Assembly: GCA_022009675.1 (NCBI GenBank)
Contig: CP091718.1
Coordinates: 310,001-374,000, forward strand
Reading direction: 5' to 3'
Length of the DNA: 64,000 bases
Source of the DNA: Oscillospiraceae bacterium
GTDB taxonomy: Bacteria > Bacillota > Clostridia > Oscillospirales > CAG-272
Part shown: piece after piece, positions 38,174 to 48,402 of the stretch
Layout of the letters: the number at the start of each line of letters is the position of its first letter
How positions within the stretch are numbered: the stretch's first letter is position 1
Notes under the pieces: generated by a model
Database searches by the model: none
What the model saw: the letters and a program-made list of their open reading frames with translations, nothing else
Told to the model about the DNA's origin: nothing
Made by a program: the position numbers and the translations under genes

Positions 38174-40678
38174 TTACCGCGCGCCCGCTGCCTTATCCAG
38201 CAGGTTGCCGACAGCGATGCGCAGAGCGGTAAACAGCTCCTCATCGGTGCTGTACTGTGAAATGGAGGTCGTCAGGCGGCAGATCAGGGCGTTCACGGTC
38301 TCGGTGCCGTACACGTCCGCCAGCATGGTCAGGTACTCGAAGTCCTCGATGCCGTCCCGCACGCACTCCAGCCGCAGGGAGCCGACCGGTCCGTACTCAT
38401 CAAACGGTGCGCCGCAGTAGAGCAGGACGCCGTTTCCGTACACGTCATAGGGGAAATCCGGATTGATCTCATGCTTGCTGTTGAGCCCCTGGTTTTCGGA
38501 GATCTCGTACCAGTCGTTTACCAGGTAGTACAGGAATCCGTCCACGCCGTACAGCTTCTGCTGCCAGAACAGGATACGGTAGCGCACCGCCTGCGTCTCC
38601 ATCAGCAGGGTGATCTCCGGCGACTCGGGATTGCGGGTGACGTACCACCACAGCTCGTCGCCGCCCTCCTTCTCCGCCTTCACGCGGTCGGCAAAGGTGC
38701 CGAGATTGCGCTCCAGCATGGGCGTATTCCAGTAGGTCAGCTTCTGCCCCGGCGTATAGGAGGAGTAGCGGTACTCGGCGAAGGTTGTGTAGAAGTAGGG
38801 CTTGTAGCACCAGACGTTGATGCAGTTCTGCACTGCCGAGAAGTTGTCAGCCGTCGAATCCTTGTTGAGCGCGTAATTGACGTGCTCGGGCGCCATCATC
38901 TTGTAGCCGGGGAAGTTCTCCTTCAGCACCTCGCCCACCGCGTTGACACGATCCAGCGATGCCTTGTCGGTCGGCTCGTCCACTACGTAGAAGTAGGACT
39001 TTTCCATCCAGGCGGGATTCTGCGAAAGGAATTTATAGGCGGCACGCACGCGGTCTGCGTCGGCATCCTTCTTCCATGCAATGGGGTTGAACGCCACCAC
39101 GCGGGGATTGTTCAGATACTGGAGGATGCGCTCGTCGGTGTAGTAGCCTGCCGTGTCGTAGGGGAGCGTGTACGCGCAGATGCGGTTCTCCAGCAGGTAG
39201 TCGTAGTAATTCTTGTACAGCAGGCTGTCGTCACCCTCAAAGCACTTGTGCGCCACGTAAATATTATACCAGCTCAGATCCATCTGCGTCTTGCAGGAGG
39301 TATTCTCCGGCAGGGCAAAATTCCAGACGTATGCCGAAACGCGGGCACGCTTGACCTCATTGCCGGAGGCGTCCTTCACGGTCACGGTCGCCTCGTACAG
39401 TCCGGCGGCGCTGTCGGCAGTCGTGTGCACCTTGATGATGAACATCCGGCTCTTCCCGGCAGGCAGGTCAAACGTCATGCCGTCCCTTACCCACGGGGTC
39501 GGATCGGGAATGGTCTCGCCGTCCACATCCGCAAAGTAGTAGGCATACATCAGATCGGTACGCAGGGTAGCGCCGTTTGCGTTGGTGAAATCCGACACAG
39601 ACACGGTCAGTCCCGTGCGCCCGTCGGCGGCGGAAAGCAGAAGATGGCAGTCCTCAATCTCATTTTTCGCCAGCCGCATCAGATAGGTATTGCGTCCCGT
39701 GGACTTCGTGTCCTCGGCGGCAGTCTTGGTGTAGGAATGATTGAACCACAGCGAAATGCCGCTATCCTCCGCCTCCGCCCGCACGGGCGTATTGTCCGGC
39801 TCCGGCGCAGGATCGGACACCTCCAGCATGCTGTCCACGCGGGACTCCAGCACCGGATCGGTCACAACCTCGCGGGGATCCTTCGGGTTGCCGATACCCG
39901 CCAGCATTTCGTCCGCCGTCCGGGCAAAGAGAATGGAGGAAATGTACATGGTCTCCCCGGGGCCCTCCGCCTGCAACTCATAGTCAAAGCGCAGGGCATT
40001 GAGCTTACCCGCCCACTCGCCGTTGCCGCTCATATTGAACACGATATACTGCCAGCTCTCGTCGGCGTTATCGAACGGCATCTGAACCCGCTTGGAGCTG
40101 CTCATGCCCGACTGCGTGCCGGATGCCCAGAACAGCTCAAAGGTCGCGCTGGTGCAGCCCACACATCTGACCTTGAGCATCAGGAAGGGATACTCAGACA
40201 GGTCAATGGCGTCCCCCAGCTGCCGGCGCACCGCCTGCGCGTAGGACAGTTCAACGTGTGGATCGGTAAACTTTTTACCGGACGTTTCCATCTTCAGGAC
40301 GGCCCCCTCAATCGGGTCATCCGCCATGCTCACGGTACACTGGTTCTGCAGCTTGATGAACTTGAGGATATCCCCATCGTTCAGCCGCATGCCGACCTGG
40401 GGTGCCGGCGGCTCCGTTGCAGGCTCGGTGGACGTCCCGGACTGTCCGGAATCGGAGGATGTATCGGTTGCGGGCGTAGCCGTACTTTCGGACTGTGTTC
40501 CGGCAGTTCCGGAAGCAGTTGCGGACGTCTCGGCTTGCGTCGGCGTGCCGTGCTCGGTTCCGGTGGGATCCCCGTTCCCGTCACCCGTGCAGGCGGCGAC
40601 TGCCACAACGAGCAGAATCAGAAGCAGGATTGCCGGCAACGTCAGCAAGCGCCAGCCTTTGTTCTTCGGTTTCAGCAT
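38174..40678 (-). CDS. DUF4091 lipoprotein (GH123-like)
   Basis: 834 residues, intact. Lipobox VVAVAAC at about residue 30, then a long Thr/Ser/Pro linker (about 35-95) of the kind that spans the cell wall. A jelly-roll-like domain follows (SMADDPIEGAVLKMETSGK to ISSILFARTADEM), then a beta-sandwich and a TIM-barrel domain (YVVDEPTDKASLDRVNAVG, LWWYVTRNPESPEITLLMETQ, CVRDGIEDFEYL) typical of DUF4091, related to GH123 N-acetylgalactosaminidases. Activity is inferred. AAAGGAG ribosome-binding site and own promoter. Confidence 0.87.
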   Translation of the reverse strand: MLKPKNKGWRLLTLPAILLLILLVVAVAACTGDGNGDPTGTEHGTPTQAETSATASGTAGTQSESTATPATDTSSDSGQSGTSTEPATEPPAPQVGMRLNDGDILKFIKLQNQCTVSMADDPIEGAVLKMETSGKKFTDPHVELSYAQAVRRQLGDAIDLSEYPFLMLKVRCVGCTSATFELFWASGTQSGMSSSKRVQMPFDNADESWQYIVFNMSGNGEWAGKLNALRFDYELQAEGPGETMYISSILFARTADEMLAGIGNPKDPREVVTDPVLESRVDSMLEVSDPAPEPDNTPVRAEAEDSGISLWFNHSYTKTAAEDTKSTGRNTYLMRLAKNEIEDCHLLLSAADGRTGLTVSVSDFTNANGATLRTDLMYAYYFADVDGETIPDPTPWVRDGMTFDLPAGKSRMFIIKVHTTADSAAGLYEATVTVKDASGNEVKRARVSAYVWNFALPENTSCKTQMDLSWYNIYVAHKCFEGDDSLLYKNYYDYLLENRICAYTLPYDTAGYYTDERILQYLNNPRVVAFNPIAWKKDADADRVRAAYKFLSQNPAWMEKSYFYVVDEPTDKASLDRVNAVGEVLKENFPGYKMMAPEHVNYALNKDSTADNFSAVQNCINVWCYKPYFYTTFAEYRYSSYTPGQKLTYWNTPMLERNLGTFADRVKAEKEGGDELWWYVTRNPESPEITLLMETQAVRYRILFWQQKLYGVDGFLYYLVNDWYEISENQGLNSKHEINPDFPYDVYGNGVLLYCGAPFDEYGPVGSLRLECVRDGIEDFEYLTMLADVYGTETVNALICRLTTSISQYSTDEELFTALRIAVGNLLDKAAGAR

Positions 40679-40712
40679 GAGATAAGCTCCTTTGCATAGT
40701 TTTAGCACAATA

Positions 40713-40741
40713 AGTATACCACAGTGCGGCGCGCCTGTCAA
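40713..40741 (-). promoter_or_regulatory. Sigma-A promoter of the DUF4091 gene
   Basis: Minus strand TTGACA, 17 bases, TATACT. Confidence 0.84.
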
Positions 40742-40744
40742 GGC

Positions 40745-40778
40745 AAAAAATACCGCGAGTGGGAGCATCCCCTCGCGG
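40745..40778 (-). terminator. Terminator of the ABC exporter operon
   Basis: On the minus strand CCGCGAG pairs with CTCGCGG, followed by TATTTTTT. It lies about 200 bases after the exporter stop. Confidence 0.75.
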
Positions 40779-40910
40779 CATCGGCTTGCCTTGCCCCTGT
40801 GACACCCGGAGAGAAGGTTTCCCGGGCGGCGCCGGCTCAACAATGTCCGGAACCGGGCACCAACTATACTTTCAATCAAATGATGAATCGGGAAAAGTTC
40901 TTGGGAGTTT

Positions 40911-40964
40911 GGGGGGCTTCTTTCAAGAAGCCCCCCAACGTTCCTTCGTTCCTTCGTTCCTTCG
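40911..40964. repeat. Strong hairpin plus tandem 8-bp repeats
   Basis: GGGGGGCTTCTT pairs with AAGAAGCCCCCC (40911-40936); next to it three copies of TTCCTTCG follow (40941-40964). It lies in the 3' untranslated part of the ABC exporter operon. No T run on either side, so its role is unclear; it resembles a short dispersed repeat more than a terminator. Confidence 0.6.
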
Positions 40965-40982
40965 TTTCTCCGCCCCGCCGGA

Positions 40983-42785
40983 TTACGCTTCGAACTGGCT
41001 GTTGTAGAGTTGGGCGTAGAATCCGTTGCGTCTGAGAAGCGTTTCGTGGTCGCCCTGCTCGACGATGTGCCCGTCGCGCATAACGAGGATGATGTCCGCT
41101 TCCTTGATGGTAGACAGGCGGTGGGCAACGATGAAGGATGTACGTCCCTGCATCAGCTTGGCAAAAGCGTTCTGAATCTTCATTTCGGTGCGCGTATCAA
41201 TGGAGGAGGTCGCCTCGTCCAGAATCAGCATGGGCGGCAGACACAGGAACACGCGTGCGATGCAGAGCAGCTGCCTCTGCCCCTGCGAAAGCGACCCGCC
41301 GTCATCGCCAATGACGGTCTGATAGCCGTCAGGCAGACGCCGGATGAAGCTGTCGGCATGGGCGGCACGGGCGGCGGCAATGACTTCCTCATCGGTGGCA
41401 TCGGGGCGCCCGAAGGCGATATTCTCCCGCACCGTGCCGCCGCTGAGCCAGGTTTCCTGCAGGACCATGCCCCACGCGCCGCGCAGAGAGTGCCGCGTCA
41501 GGTCGCGGATGTCGTGCCCGCTGACCGACACAGACCCGCTGTCCACATCGTAGAACCGCATGAGCAGGTTGATGACGGTGGTCTTGCCGCAACCGGTCGG
41601 TCCGACGATGGCAACGCGCTGCCCGTTCTTCACAGACAGCGTGAAGTCCCGGATCAGCTCGCGGTCGGGCGAATAGGAGAACGCTACGCGATCCAGTTCC
41701 ACACTGCCGTTTACATCGGCGGGGGACAGCCTGACCGCGTCCGGCGCATCCGGCTCCTCCGCCGGCGCCTCGATCAGCTCAAACAGGCGGGCGGCACACG
41801 CCAGCGCGTTCTGCAGCTCCGTGATGACGCTGGAAATCTCGTTGAAGGGCTTGGTATACTGGCTGGCGTAGGCCAGGAAGCTGGACAGCATACCGACGGA
41901 CAGCGTCATGCCGCTGACCGGGTGCAGGCAGACCAAAGCTCCGAACAGCGCGGCGCCGGCATACACCAGATTGTTGACAAAGCGGGTAAAGGGATTGGTC
42001 AGGGAGGAGTAGAAGGTCGCGCGGCGGGATACGGTCTCCAGCCGCCCGTTGACTTCATCAAAATCCGATACCGCCTCGTCCTCGTGCGAAAAGGCGGTGA
42101 CCACCTTGTGACTGCCGATCAGCTCGTCCACAAGGGCGGTCTGCTCGGCGCGGATACGGGATTGCTCGGTAAACAGCACGCTGGTGCGCCGCGCCACAAA
42201 GGACGCAACAAACAGCGACAGCGGCGTTATCAGCACAACCCACGCCGTCACAAGCGGATTGATGGTCAGCATGAACACCAGCGTTCCGAGTATGGTCAGG
42301 ATGCCGGTGAACAGCTGAGTAAACCCGATGAGCAGTCCGTCCGTGACCTGATCCGCATCGGCTATGACACGGCTGACAATATCCCCCACCGGACGGCGGT
42401 CGAGATAGGACAGCGGAAGCCGCTGCAGATGGACAAAGGCATCCTGCCGCAGGCGGCGCACCACACCGAACGTAATATGGTTGTTGACGATGTTCATCAG
42501 CCACTGGCACACCGCCGTCACCAGAATGACGATACCGGCAGTCAGCAGAATGCCGGGCAGCCTGCCGTCCGGATCGACCTCACCCTGACCGACCAGCAGA
42601 TCAATGGCACGTCCGGTCAGGATGGGCAGGTACAGCGTCAGCACTACCACAACCGCCGCAAGCAGCAGCGACAGGACAAACAGCACCCGATAGGCAGCCA
42701 GATAGTGCAGAACCTTTTTCATGGTCGCCAGAGATTCTCCCCTGTCCAGCTTCTGCTTCTTTCCGTTTGCATTTCGCTTGCTCAT
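40983..42785 (-). CDS. ABC exporter subunit B (heterodimeric)
   Basis: 600 residues, intact. A six-helix membrane domain, then Walker A VGPTGCGKTTVINLLMRFYD, Q-loop MVLQETWLSGGTVRENIAFG, signature SLSQGQRQLLCIARVF, Walker B MLILDEATSSIDTRTE, H-loop IVAHRLSTI. The ATPase motifs are canonical. Its start codon overlaps the stop of the partner subunit (ATGA), as usual in heterodimeric multidrug-type exporters. Substrate unknown; drug or lipid export is typical for the family. Confidence 0.92.
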   Translation of the reverse strand: MSKRNANGKKQKLDRGESLATMKKVLHYLAAYRVLFVLSLLLAAVVVVLTLYLPILTGRAIDLLVGQGEVDPDGRLPGILLTAGIVILVTAVCQWLMNIVNNHITFGVVRRLRQDAFVHLQRLPLSYLDRRPVGDIVSRVIADADQVTDGLLIGFTQLFTGILTILGTLVFMLTINPLVTAWVVLITPLSLFVASFVARRTSVLFTEQSRIRAEQTALVDELIGSHKVVTAFSHEDEAVSDFDEVNGRLETVSRRATFYSSLTNPFTRFVNNLVYAGAALFGALVCLHPVSGMTLSVGMLSSFLAYASQYTKPFNEISSVITELQNALACAARLFELIEAPAEEPDAPDAVRLSPADVNGSVELDRVAFSYSPDRELIRDFTLSVKNGQRVAIVGPTGCGKTTVINLLMRFYDVDSGSVSVSGHDIRDLTRHSLRGAWGMVLQETWLSGGTVRENIAFGRPDATDEEVIAAARAAHADSFIRRLPDGYQTVIGDDGGSLSQGQRQLLCIARVFLCLPPMLILDEATSSIDTRTEMKIQNAFAKLMQGRTSFIVAHRLSTIKEADIILVMRDGHIVEQGDHETLLRRNGFYAQLYNSQFEA

Positions 42786-44544
42786 TGTGCCTCACCTCCC
42801 TTGAACTGGGACTCATGGATCTCCCGGTACAGCGGGCAGGTCTCCAACAGCTCCGTATGCGTGCCCATGCCCGCCACGTGACCGTCCTCCAGCACCAGTA
42901 TCAGATCGCAGGCGTGAATGGAGGAGGTGCGCTGGGAAATGATGGATACAGTCGGATTGCCCGGCAGTGCCCGCAGTGCCTTGCGCAGAGCGGCATCGGT
43001 GGCGAAATCCAGTGCCGAAGCGCTGTCGTCCAGAATCAGGATGTCCGGCGCTCCCACCAGCGCCCGCGCAATGGTCAGGCGCTGCTTCTGCCCGCCGGAG
43101 AAGTTGCGTCCCTTCTGCTCGACCGGTGCGTCCAGCCCGCCCTGCTTTGCCCGGATGAAATCCGCCGCCTGCGCCGTCTCCAACGCCGCCCAGAGCCTAG
43201 CATCGTCCGCCTGTCCGTCCGCCGTGCCCCAAAGCAGGTTGGAGCGGACAGTGCCGCGGAACAGCTCGGCTTTCTGCGGCACAATGCCGATGCGTGCCCG
43301 CAACGCCTCGGGATCAAGCTCCCGGACATCGCGTCCGAATACCCGGACACTGCCGCCGGTCGCCTCGTAGAAGCGCGGGATCAGATTGACCAGCGAGGTC
43401 TTGCCGGATCCCGTCCCACCGATGATGCCCACCGTCTGCCCCGGCATCGCCGTGAAGGTTATATCCGTCAGCGACGGGGCACCGCCGCCGGGGTAGGTCA
43501 GCTCCACGTGCCGGAAAGCAACTGCCGGTACCGCCCCCGAACCCTCGCACGCCGTGTCCTGCTCTGACGTTCCCGCGTCCGGGAGGCTCTCCATACCGGC
43601 AGGCATATCCAACACAGCCGCCACGCGGTTTCCGCACGCAACGCCCTTGGTAATGAGGAAAATAGTGTTCGCCAGCTTGACAAGCTCCACCAGAATCTGC
43701 GCCATGTAATTGACCAGCGCGACCACCTGTCCCTGCGTAAGCGTCCCCGCGTTCACGGGCGCGCCGCTCTGCCGGATGATAAGCACGACTGCCAGATTGA
43801 CCAGCACATAGGTCAGCGGATTCATGAGTGCGGACAGCCTGCCTGCCTTGTCCTGCAGGGCGGTCTGCTCGCGGTTCACCTTTCCGAATTTTTCAATCTC
43901 CTGCTCCTCCTTGCGGAAAGCACGGATAACCCGCACGCCGCCGAGGTTTTCGCGGGTTGCGGCTGTCACACCGTCCAGCTTGCCCTGCACGCGGCGGTAC
44001 AGCGGAATGCCGCCCAGCATAACCCCGAACACCACCAGCGCAAGAAGCGGTATGGCAGCGGCGAAGATCAGTGCCAGATGCGCATCAATGGTGAACGCCA
44101 TGATCATGGCACCGAACACGATGATGGGCGAACGCAGTGTCAGCCGCAGTGTCATGTTGATACCGGACTGGATCTGGTTGATGTCGCTGGTCATGCGCGT
44201 GATCATGGCAGCGGTTCCGACGCGATCCGTCTGGGCATAGGTGAACGCCTGCATATGCGCAAACAGATCGTGGCGCAGGTTGGTCGCGGTGCCCACCGCC
44301 GCCTTGGCTGAAAAATACTGCGCGATGATCGTACAGGTCAGCCCCACAACGGCAAGCAGTACCAGCACGCCCGCGCGGCGCCAGATGAACCCGTCACCCT
44401 GCCCGCCCCGGATGCCGCCGTCAATGATCTGCGCCACCACGATAGGAACCAGCAGGTCAAAAGCACGCCTCCAGCAGTTTGAACAGCGGCGCCAGAATGC
44501 TCTCGCGCGGGTAGTCGCGGAAAAACCGAAAGAAAAACCTTCAT
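42782..44544 (-). CDS. ABC exporter subunit A (heterodimeric), two frame breaks
   Basis: About 587 residues. After correction it begins MKVFFRFFRDYPRESILAPL. Walker A GIIGGTGSGKTSLVNLIPRFY, signature NFSGGQKQRLTIARALV. The Walker B region reads ILILDDSASALDFATD, with Asp in place of the catalytic Glu, and the H-loop is ISQRTSS, lacking the His. So this is the subunit with the degenerate ATP site, a common split in heterodimeric exporters. Extra bases are near 44528-44537 and at A 44459-44462 (plus-strand view; joins LLEACFDLLVPIVV). Confidence 0.9.
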
Positions 44545-44606
44545 GTCTGTGTCTCCTGTGTATGCGGAAGCGCCGGTTCCGGCGGTCTCCCGGAATGATC
44601 TACGCA

Positions 44607-44636
44607 GAAAAAGCACCCCGGAGGAGTGCTTTCCGC
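44607..44636 (-). terminator. Terminator after thrH
   Basis: On the minus strand AAAGCACTCC pairs with GGGGTGCTTT, then TT. It separates thrH from the ABC exporter genes. Confidence 0.75.
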
Positions 44637-44646
44637 AGTATGAATA

Positions 44647-45246
44647 TCAGAGTGCGCGCCGGATAGCGGCAAGCAGATCGCCGAACTCCTCAAAGGCAGG
44701 CAGATCGGGGTTGTCCGCCTTGATCCTGTCGGTAGACCTGAACAGGAAGCCCGCCTTGGACGCCCGGATCATGCCGAGGTCGTTGTAGCTGTCCCCGGCG
44801 GCGACTGTCTCGTACCCGATGGACTGTAGCGCCCGGACGGTCGTCAGTTTGGACTGTGCGATGCGCATGGCAAAGCCGGTAATCTCGCCGGTAGGCGCCA
44901 CCTGCAGGGTGTTGCAGAACAGCGTCGGCATCCCCAGCTTTTCCATCAGCGGCATGGCAAACTGCTCAAAGGTATCACTCAGGATTATGACCTGCGTCTC
45001 GCGACGGAGCGCATCCAGGAAATCCTTCGCGCCCGGCAACGGATCAATCGTTGCAATGACACGCTGTATTTCGGCAAGCCCCAGTCCGTGCTCACGCAGA
45101 ACCCCCAGCCGCCAGTGCATCAGCTTATCGTAATCCGGCTCGTCGCGCGTTGTGCGGCGCAGCTCCGGGATGCCGCTCGCCTCTGCGAATGCGATCCATA
45201 TCTCGGGGACCAGTACCCCTTCCATATCAAGGCAAACAATGTTCAT
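44647..45246 (-). CDS. thrH: ThrH-type HAD phosphatase (phosphoserine phosphatase / homoserine phosphotransferase)
   Basis: 199 residues, intact. HAD motif I CLDMEGVLVPEIW (D-x-E instead of D-x-D, typical of ThrH), motif II ILSDTFEQF, and motif IV VAAGDSYNDLGMIRAS. ThrH uses phosphoserine as phosphate donor or substrate in serine and threonine synthesis. It lies 42 bases after the LCP gene and ends at a terminator. Confidence 0.9.
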   Translation of the reverse strand: MNIVCLDMEGVLVPEIWIAFAEASGIPELRRTTRDEPDYDKLMHWRLGVLREHGLGLAEIQRVIATIDPLPGAKDFLDALRRETQVIILSDTFEQFAMPLMEKLGMPTLFCNTLQVAPTGEITGFAMRIAQSKLTTVRALQSIGYETVAAGDSYNDLGMIRASKAGFLFRSTDRIKADNPDLPAFEEFGDLLAAIRRAL

Positions 45247-45288
45247 TTTCCTGTTTCACTGTCCTTTCTTTGATCCGCGCCTCTGCGC

Positions 45289-46950
45289 TCAATCGTACAG
45301 AAATTCCCGTACCTTCCGCTCTGTGTAGGTCAGATCCATCTGCTTCGTCGGGTCATTCGGGTCGAGGAGCTTCAGAATTGACATGCCCTTGTAGGAAGCG
45401 AACCGATACTCCTTGCCCTGCTGGCTCCGGTTGGGCACACTCATAGACTTGACACCGGAGGAAAAATTGGTGACGATCGACAGCCCCACCGAGAGGAAGT
45501 CCGTCGCCTTGATATTGGTGCGGATAATATCCAGCACGAAATCCAGCGTGCTGTCCATTTGAGTCAGGCTCTGCCCCAGCACCTGATTCAGCATGGCGAT
45601 CATCACATCGCGCTGCCTGCGCGTCCGCTCAAAATCCGTCCCCAGCGTCCGGTTGCGAAGATGTGCCAGCGCCTGGTCGCCGTTCATGTGGATGCTTCCG
45701 GCGCTCAGATTATTACCGAACAGAACCGAGTGCTTATTGCTGTAATACTGTGCCTCCGCAGCCGTCAGCGTGATATCAATCCCGCCGATATGGTCGATCA
45801 GCTCGATCACGCCGTTGAAATCCACTACAATGAACTCCTGGATATCCAGCCCGAACGCTTCATTGACCGTGTTCACGGCAAGGCCTGCGCCCTCCAGCCG
45901 GTAGGCGGCGTTGATGCGGTTCCAGTCATGCCCCTCAATGGGTACCAGCACATCGCGCAGAACCGAGATCATCCTGACCTCTTTCGTCTTTTTTTATTGA
46001 TGGACAGGACAATCATGACATCGCTGTTCCCGCGCTCCTTGCTCACGTCGCGGGAATCGGTTCCCAGCACCAGAATGTTCCGGATGTTGGAATCACGCTG
46101 TGTCTCGCGGTAGATCGGCACGTTGCCGAACACATCCACCTCGTCGGTACTGTTATGGAAGCTATTGAGCGACTGCTCGTTGCCGGCACGGCGGACGACA
46201 GCGCCCTGCGCGTTAAACACGTAGTATCCGGGAGGGATCATATTCTTCCCGTCCTCAATGTAATAGGTTGTGTTCCGCACCACATCACCGGACGGCTTGA
46301 CATAGTAGTAGTTTCCGTCCAGTCGGATCAGTCCCGCGCCGACCTTCTTCCCGTTTTCATAGTAGAACAGCTTGCCGTTCTCCTTGACAATGCCGTTTTT
46401 GATCGGTTCCGGCTCCGTATCCGGCTCCGGCGGACGGGTCGTGGTCGGTTCTGTGGGCTTACCGGTCGGATCTTCCGGTCTAGTTGTCGGGTTCTCCGGC
46501 TTGCTTGTCGGTTCTTCGGGCTTGCTTGTCGGTTCCTCCGGCTTGCTTGTCGATTCCTCCGGCTTGCTGGTTGGTTCCTCCGGTTTACCGGTTGGTTCCT
46601 CCGGCTTGCCTGTCGGTTCTTCCCGCTCTGTCGGCGCATCGGTCGGTTCCCCGGCGGTCGTTTCGTCCGGCGGGAAGGTATACTCCTTGTCCGGGTCAAA
46701 ATCCGTGGGGAACTCGATATCCACAATCGGCTCCTGCGTTTCCGGGCGGCTGTAGCTTTCCGGACGTTCTACCGGGGGGCGGTCGATGAGTCCCCTGATT
46801 CCGGTCGTTGAACTTCTTCATTTTCAAACCGATATATGTGCCGATGAGCGCTACCGCCAGCAGAAGCAGTGCCGCCAGCACGATCAGGATCGTGGTCACC
46901 ACGCGCCATACTTTGGAACGTTTTTTTGCCGCCGGGGCGGTCTTTTGCAT
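45289..46950 (-). CDS. LCP-family wall polymer ligase with linker and wall-binding-like repeats, two frame breaks
   Basis: About 552 residues. One membrane helix (VVTTILIVLAALLLLAVALIG) is followed by a spacer, a Pro/Thr/Lys/Glu repeat region (unit KPEEPTS, about 8 copies), and repeats resembling cell-wall-binding modules (NGKLFYYENGKKVGAGLI, LDGNYYYVKPSGDVV). The LCP domain then starts at NILVLGTDSRD, with SVLRDVLVPI and GGIDITLTAAEAQYY. LCP proteins attach teichoic acids or glycans to peptidoglycan. Breaks: near 46791 (joins NQGLIDRPPVERP) and the T7 run 45989-45995, where two extra bases restore SINKKTKEVR. Confidence 0.87.
46500..46625 (-). repeat. 21-bp coding tandem repeat in the LCP gene
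   Basis: About six copies of a 21-bp unit encoding KPEEPTS/G variants. Third-position differences show that the protein repeat is retained. It forms a flexible linker, probably across the wall. Confidence 0.88.
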
Positions 46951-47044
46951 TTCGTTTCCGCATTTTTTTGCACCACCCGCCTGCACGGGATTCCTTTCCG
47001 GGGGCGTACCCCCATTCGGCGCATAGGCACCTCTTATCCGATTT

Positions 47045-47073
47045 ATTATACCACATCCTGCCAGCCTGCGCAA
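47045..47073 (-). promoter_or_regulatory. Promoter of the LCP gene
   Basis: Minus strand TTGCGC, 17 bases, TATAAT. Confidence 0.7.
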
Positions 47074-47216
47074 TGGGGTTCCGAAAAAGTTTACAAGTTT
47101 GCCGGTGCGGCGCAGGAGTGTGAAACTGTCCCGGCTTGCCGGAACGGCTGTCGCCCCGACTGCCAAGACGCAAAACCATCTGCCCGAAAAATTATTTTCA
47201 GACTTGCGTTCTCCAC

Positions 47217-47245
47217 TTGTTTTCGGGGGAAAAGTATGCTATAAT
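47217..47245 (+). promoter_or_regulatory. Promoter of the DUF554 gene
   Basis: TTGTTT, 17 bases, TATAAT, about 50 bases before the start. Confidence 0.7.
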
Positions 47246-47296
47246 AGCTACAGCAAGGGTAACCGCAGAACGGGCGGAATCAGGAGGATTTTTCCG

Positions 47297-48268
47297 ATGG
47301 CAGTATTGGGACTGGTCATAAACGTGCTGACCGTAATCGTGGCAGGCAACGCGGGCGTCATGTTCCGCGGGAAGCTGCGCACGCGGTATCAGGAAATCAT
47401 CGTGCTGGTATGCGGGCTGGTCATGGGCGTGGCAGGACTTGCCGGCGGACTGCGCTCGCTGTTTTCGCTGTCGGACGGCAAGCTGGAAATCGCCGGCTCA
47501 GTACTGATTGTGGTGTCCCTGATCATCGGCGGAATGCTCGGCTCCTCGCTGAACCCGGAGGAGGGGCTGGACAGGCTCGGCAGGTTCTTCCGGCGCTTGA
47601 CTGCGCCGTCCGAAAGCGCTGCCGCCAAGCGCAAACCCGTGAAAGCCAATGCAGTACCCGCGCCGGAAGCGGTAGAGAACGCGGAAAGCGCGGACGGCGG
47701 CAAAAAGCCGCGACGTCGGCTGGAGGAGATGCCGGTGTACAATCTGCCCTCCGCCCGATCGGGACACCGGTTCGTGGACGGATTCGTCATCGCCACGCTG
47801 TTCCTGTGCCTGAACCCCTTCACACTGACCGCCGCACAGCAGGCGGGACTGACCGGCTCGCCGACGCTGTACTACTACGTGTCGGTTCTGGATTTCATCG
47901 TCATCGCGGCACTCGCCACGGTGTACGGCGCGGGCGTGTCCTTTGCCGCCGCGCCTCTGCTGGCAACCGAGGGCATAACGATGCTGCTGTACAAACTGCA
48001 AAATCTTTATCAGACAAGCAATTTCGGACACAGCACCGCCGCAGATCCGGCGCGGCAGAAAGCGGTCAACGCACTGCTGGACGGGTTCTGGGGCACCACC
48101 TTCCCGACCATACAGGCGCAGTTCTGCGTGATCGCCGGCGTTATCCTGATTGCGCTGGGTCTGAATCTGGCGTTCGGCAAAAAATACCGGGTCGGCAATC
48201 TCGCACCCGCCATGCTGATTCCGGTTCTGTACTACGGGGTAACACTGCTTGTCCAGCTGGCCGTCTGA
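47297..48268 (+). CDS. DUF554 membrane protein
   Basis: 323 residues, intact. Seven or so membrane helices; LGLVINVLTVIVAGNAGVMF and IVLVCGLVMGVAGLAGG at the N-terminus are characteristic of DUF554 (YdfK-like), possible transporters of unknown substrate. A soluble insert at about 100-150 is rich in Ala, Lys and Glu and is longer than usual. AGGAGG 9 bases before ATG 47297 sets the start. Divergent from the LCP gene. Confidence 0.88.
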   Translation: MAVLGLVINVLTVIVAGNAGVMFRGKLRTRYQEIIVLVCGLVMGVAGLAGGLRSLFSLSDGKLEIAGSVLIVVSLIIGGMLGSSLNPEEGLDRLGRFFRRLTAPSESAAAKRKPVKANAVPAPEAVENAESADGGKKPRRRLEEMPVYNLPSARSGHRFVDGFVIATLFLCLNPFTLTAAQQAGLTGSPTLYYYVSVLDFIVIAALATVYGAGVSFAAAPLLATEGITMLLYKLQNLYQTSNFGHSTAADPARQKAVNALLDGFWGTTFPTIQAQFCVIAGVILIALGLNLAFGKKYRVGNLAPAMLIPVLYYGVTLLVQLAV

Positions 48269-48326
48269 GCGGCACGCCTGAATCTGCTGAAGCAGTACGG
48301 AATCATTCGGTAGCCCCGCGCCAGAC

Positions 48327-48369
48327 AAAAAGCAGGAGCCTTCCCACAGCGGAAAGCCCCTGCTTTTTT
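48327..48369. terminator. Bidirectional terminator
   Basis: AAAAAGCAGG pairs with CCTGCTTTTTT around an 18-base loop, between the convergent DUF554 and YgjP-like genes. Confidence 0.78.
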
Positions 48370-48402
48370 CGCGCTCCGGAGGAGAGGTGCCTGCCCGCAC
48401 CG

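Noticed and set aside
38471..40699. A 742-codon open frame on the plus strand, opposite the DUF4091 lipoprotein gene
   Set aside because: It is a shadow caused by high GC and codon bias. The minus-strand product has a lipobox, linker and family motifs; the plus-strand product has none.
46500..46625. CRISPR-like array of 21-bp repeats
   Set aside because: There are no spacers; the unit is in frame and encodes a Pro/Thr/Glu linker. The 48-bp repeats at 11411 are likewise coding.
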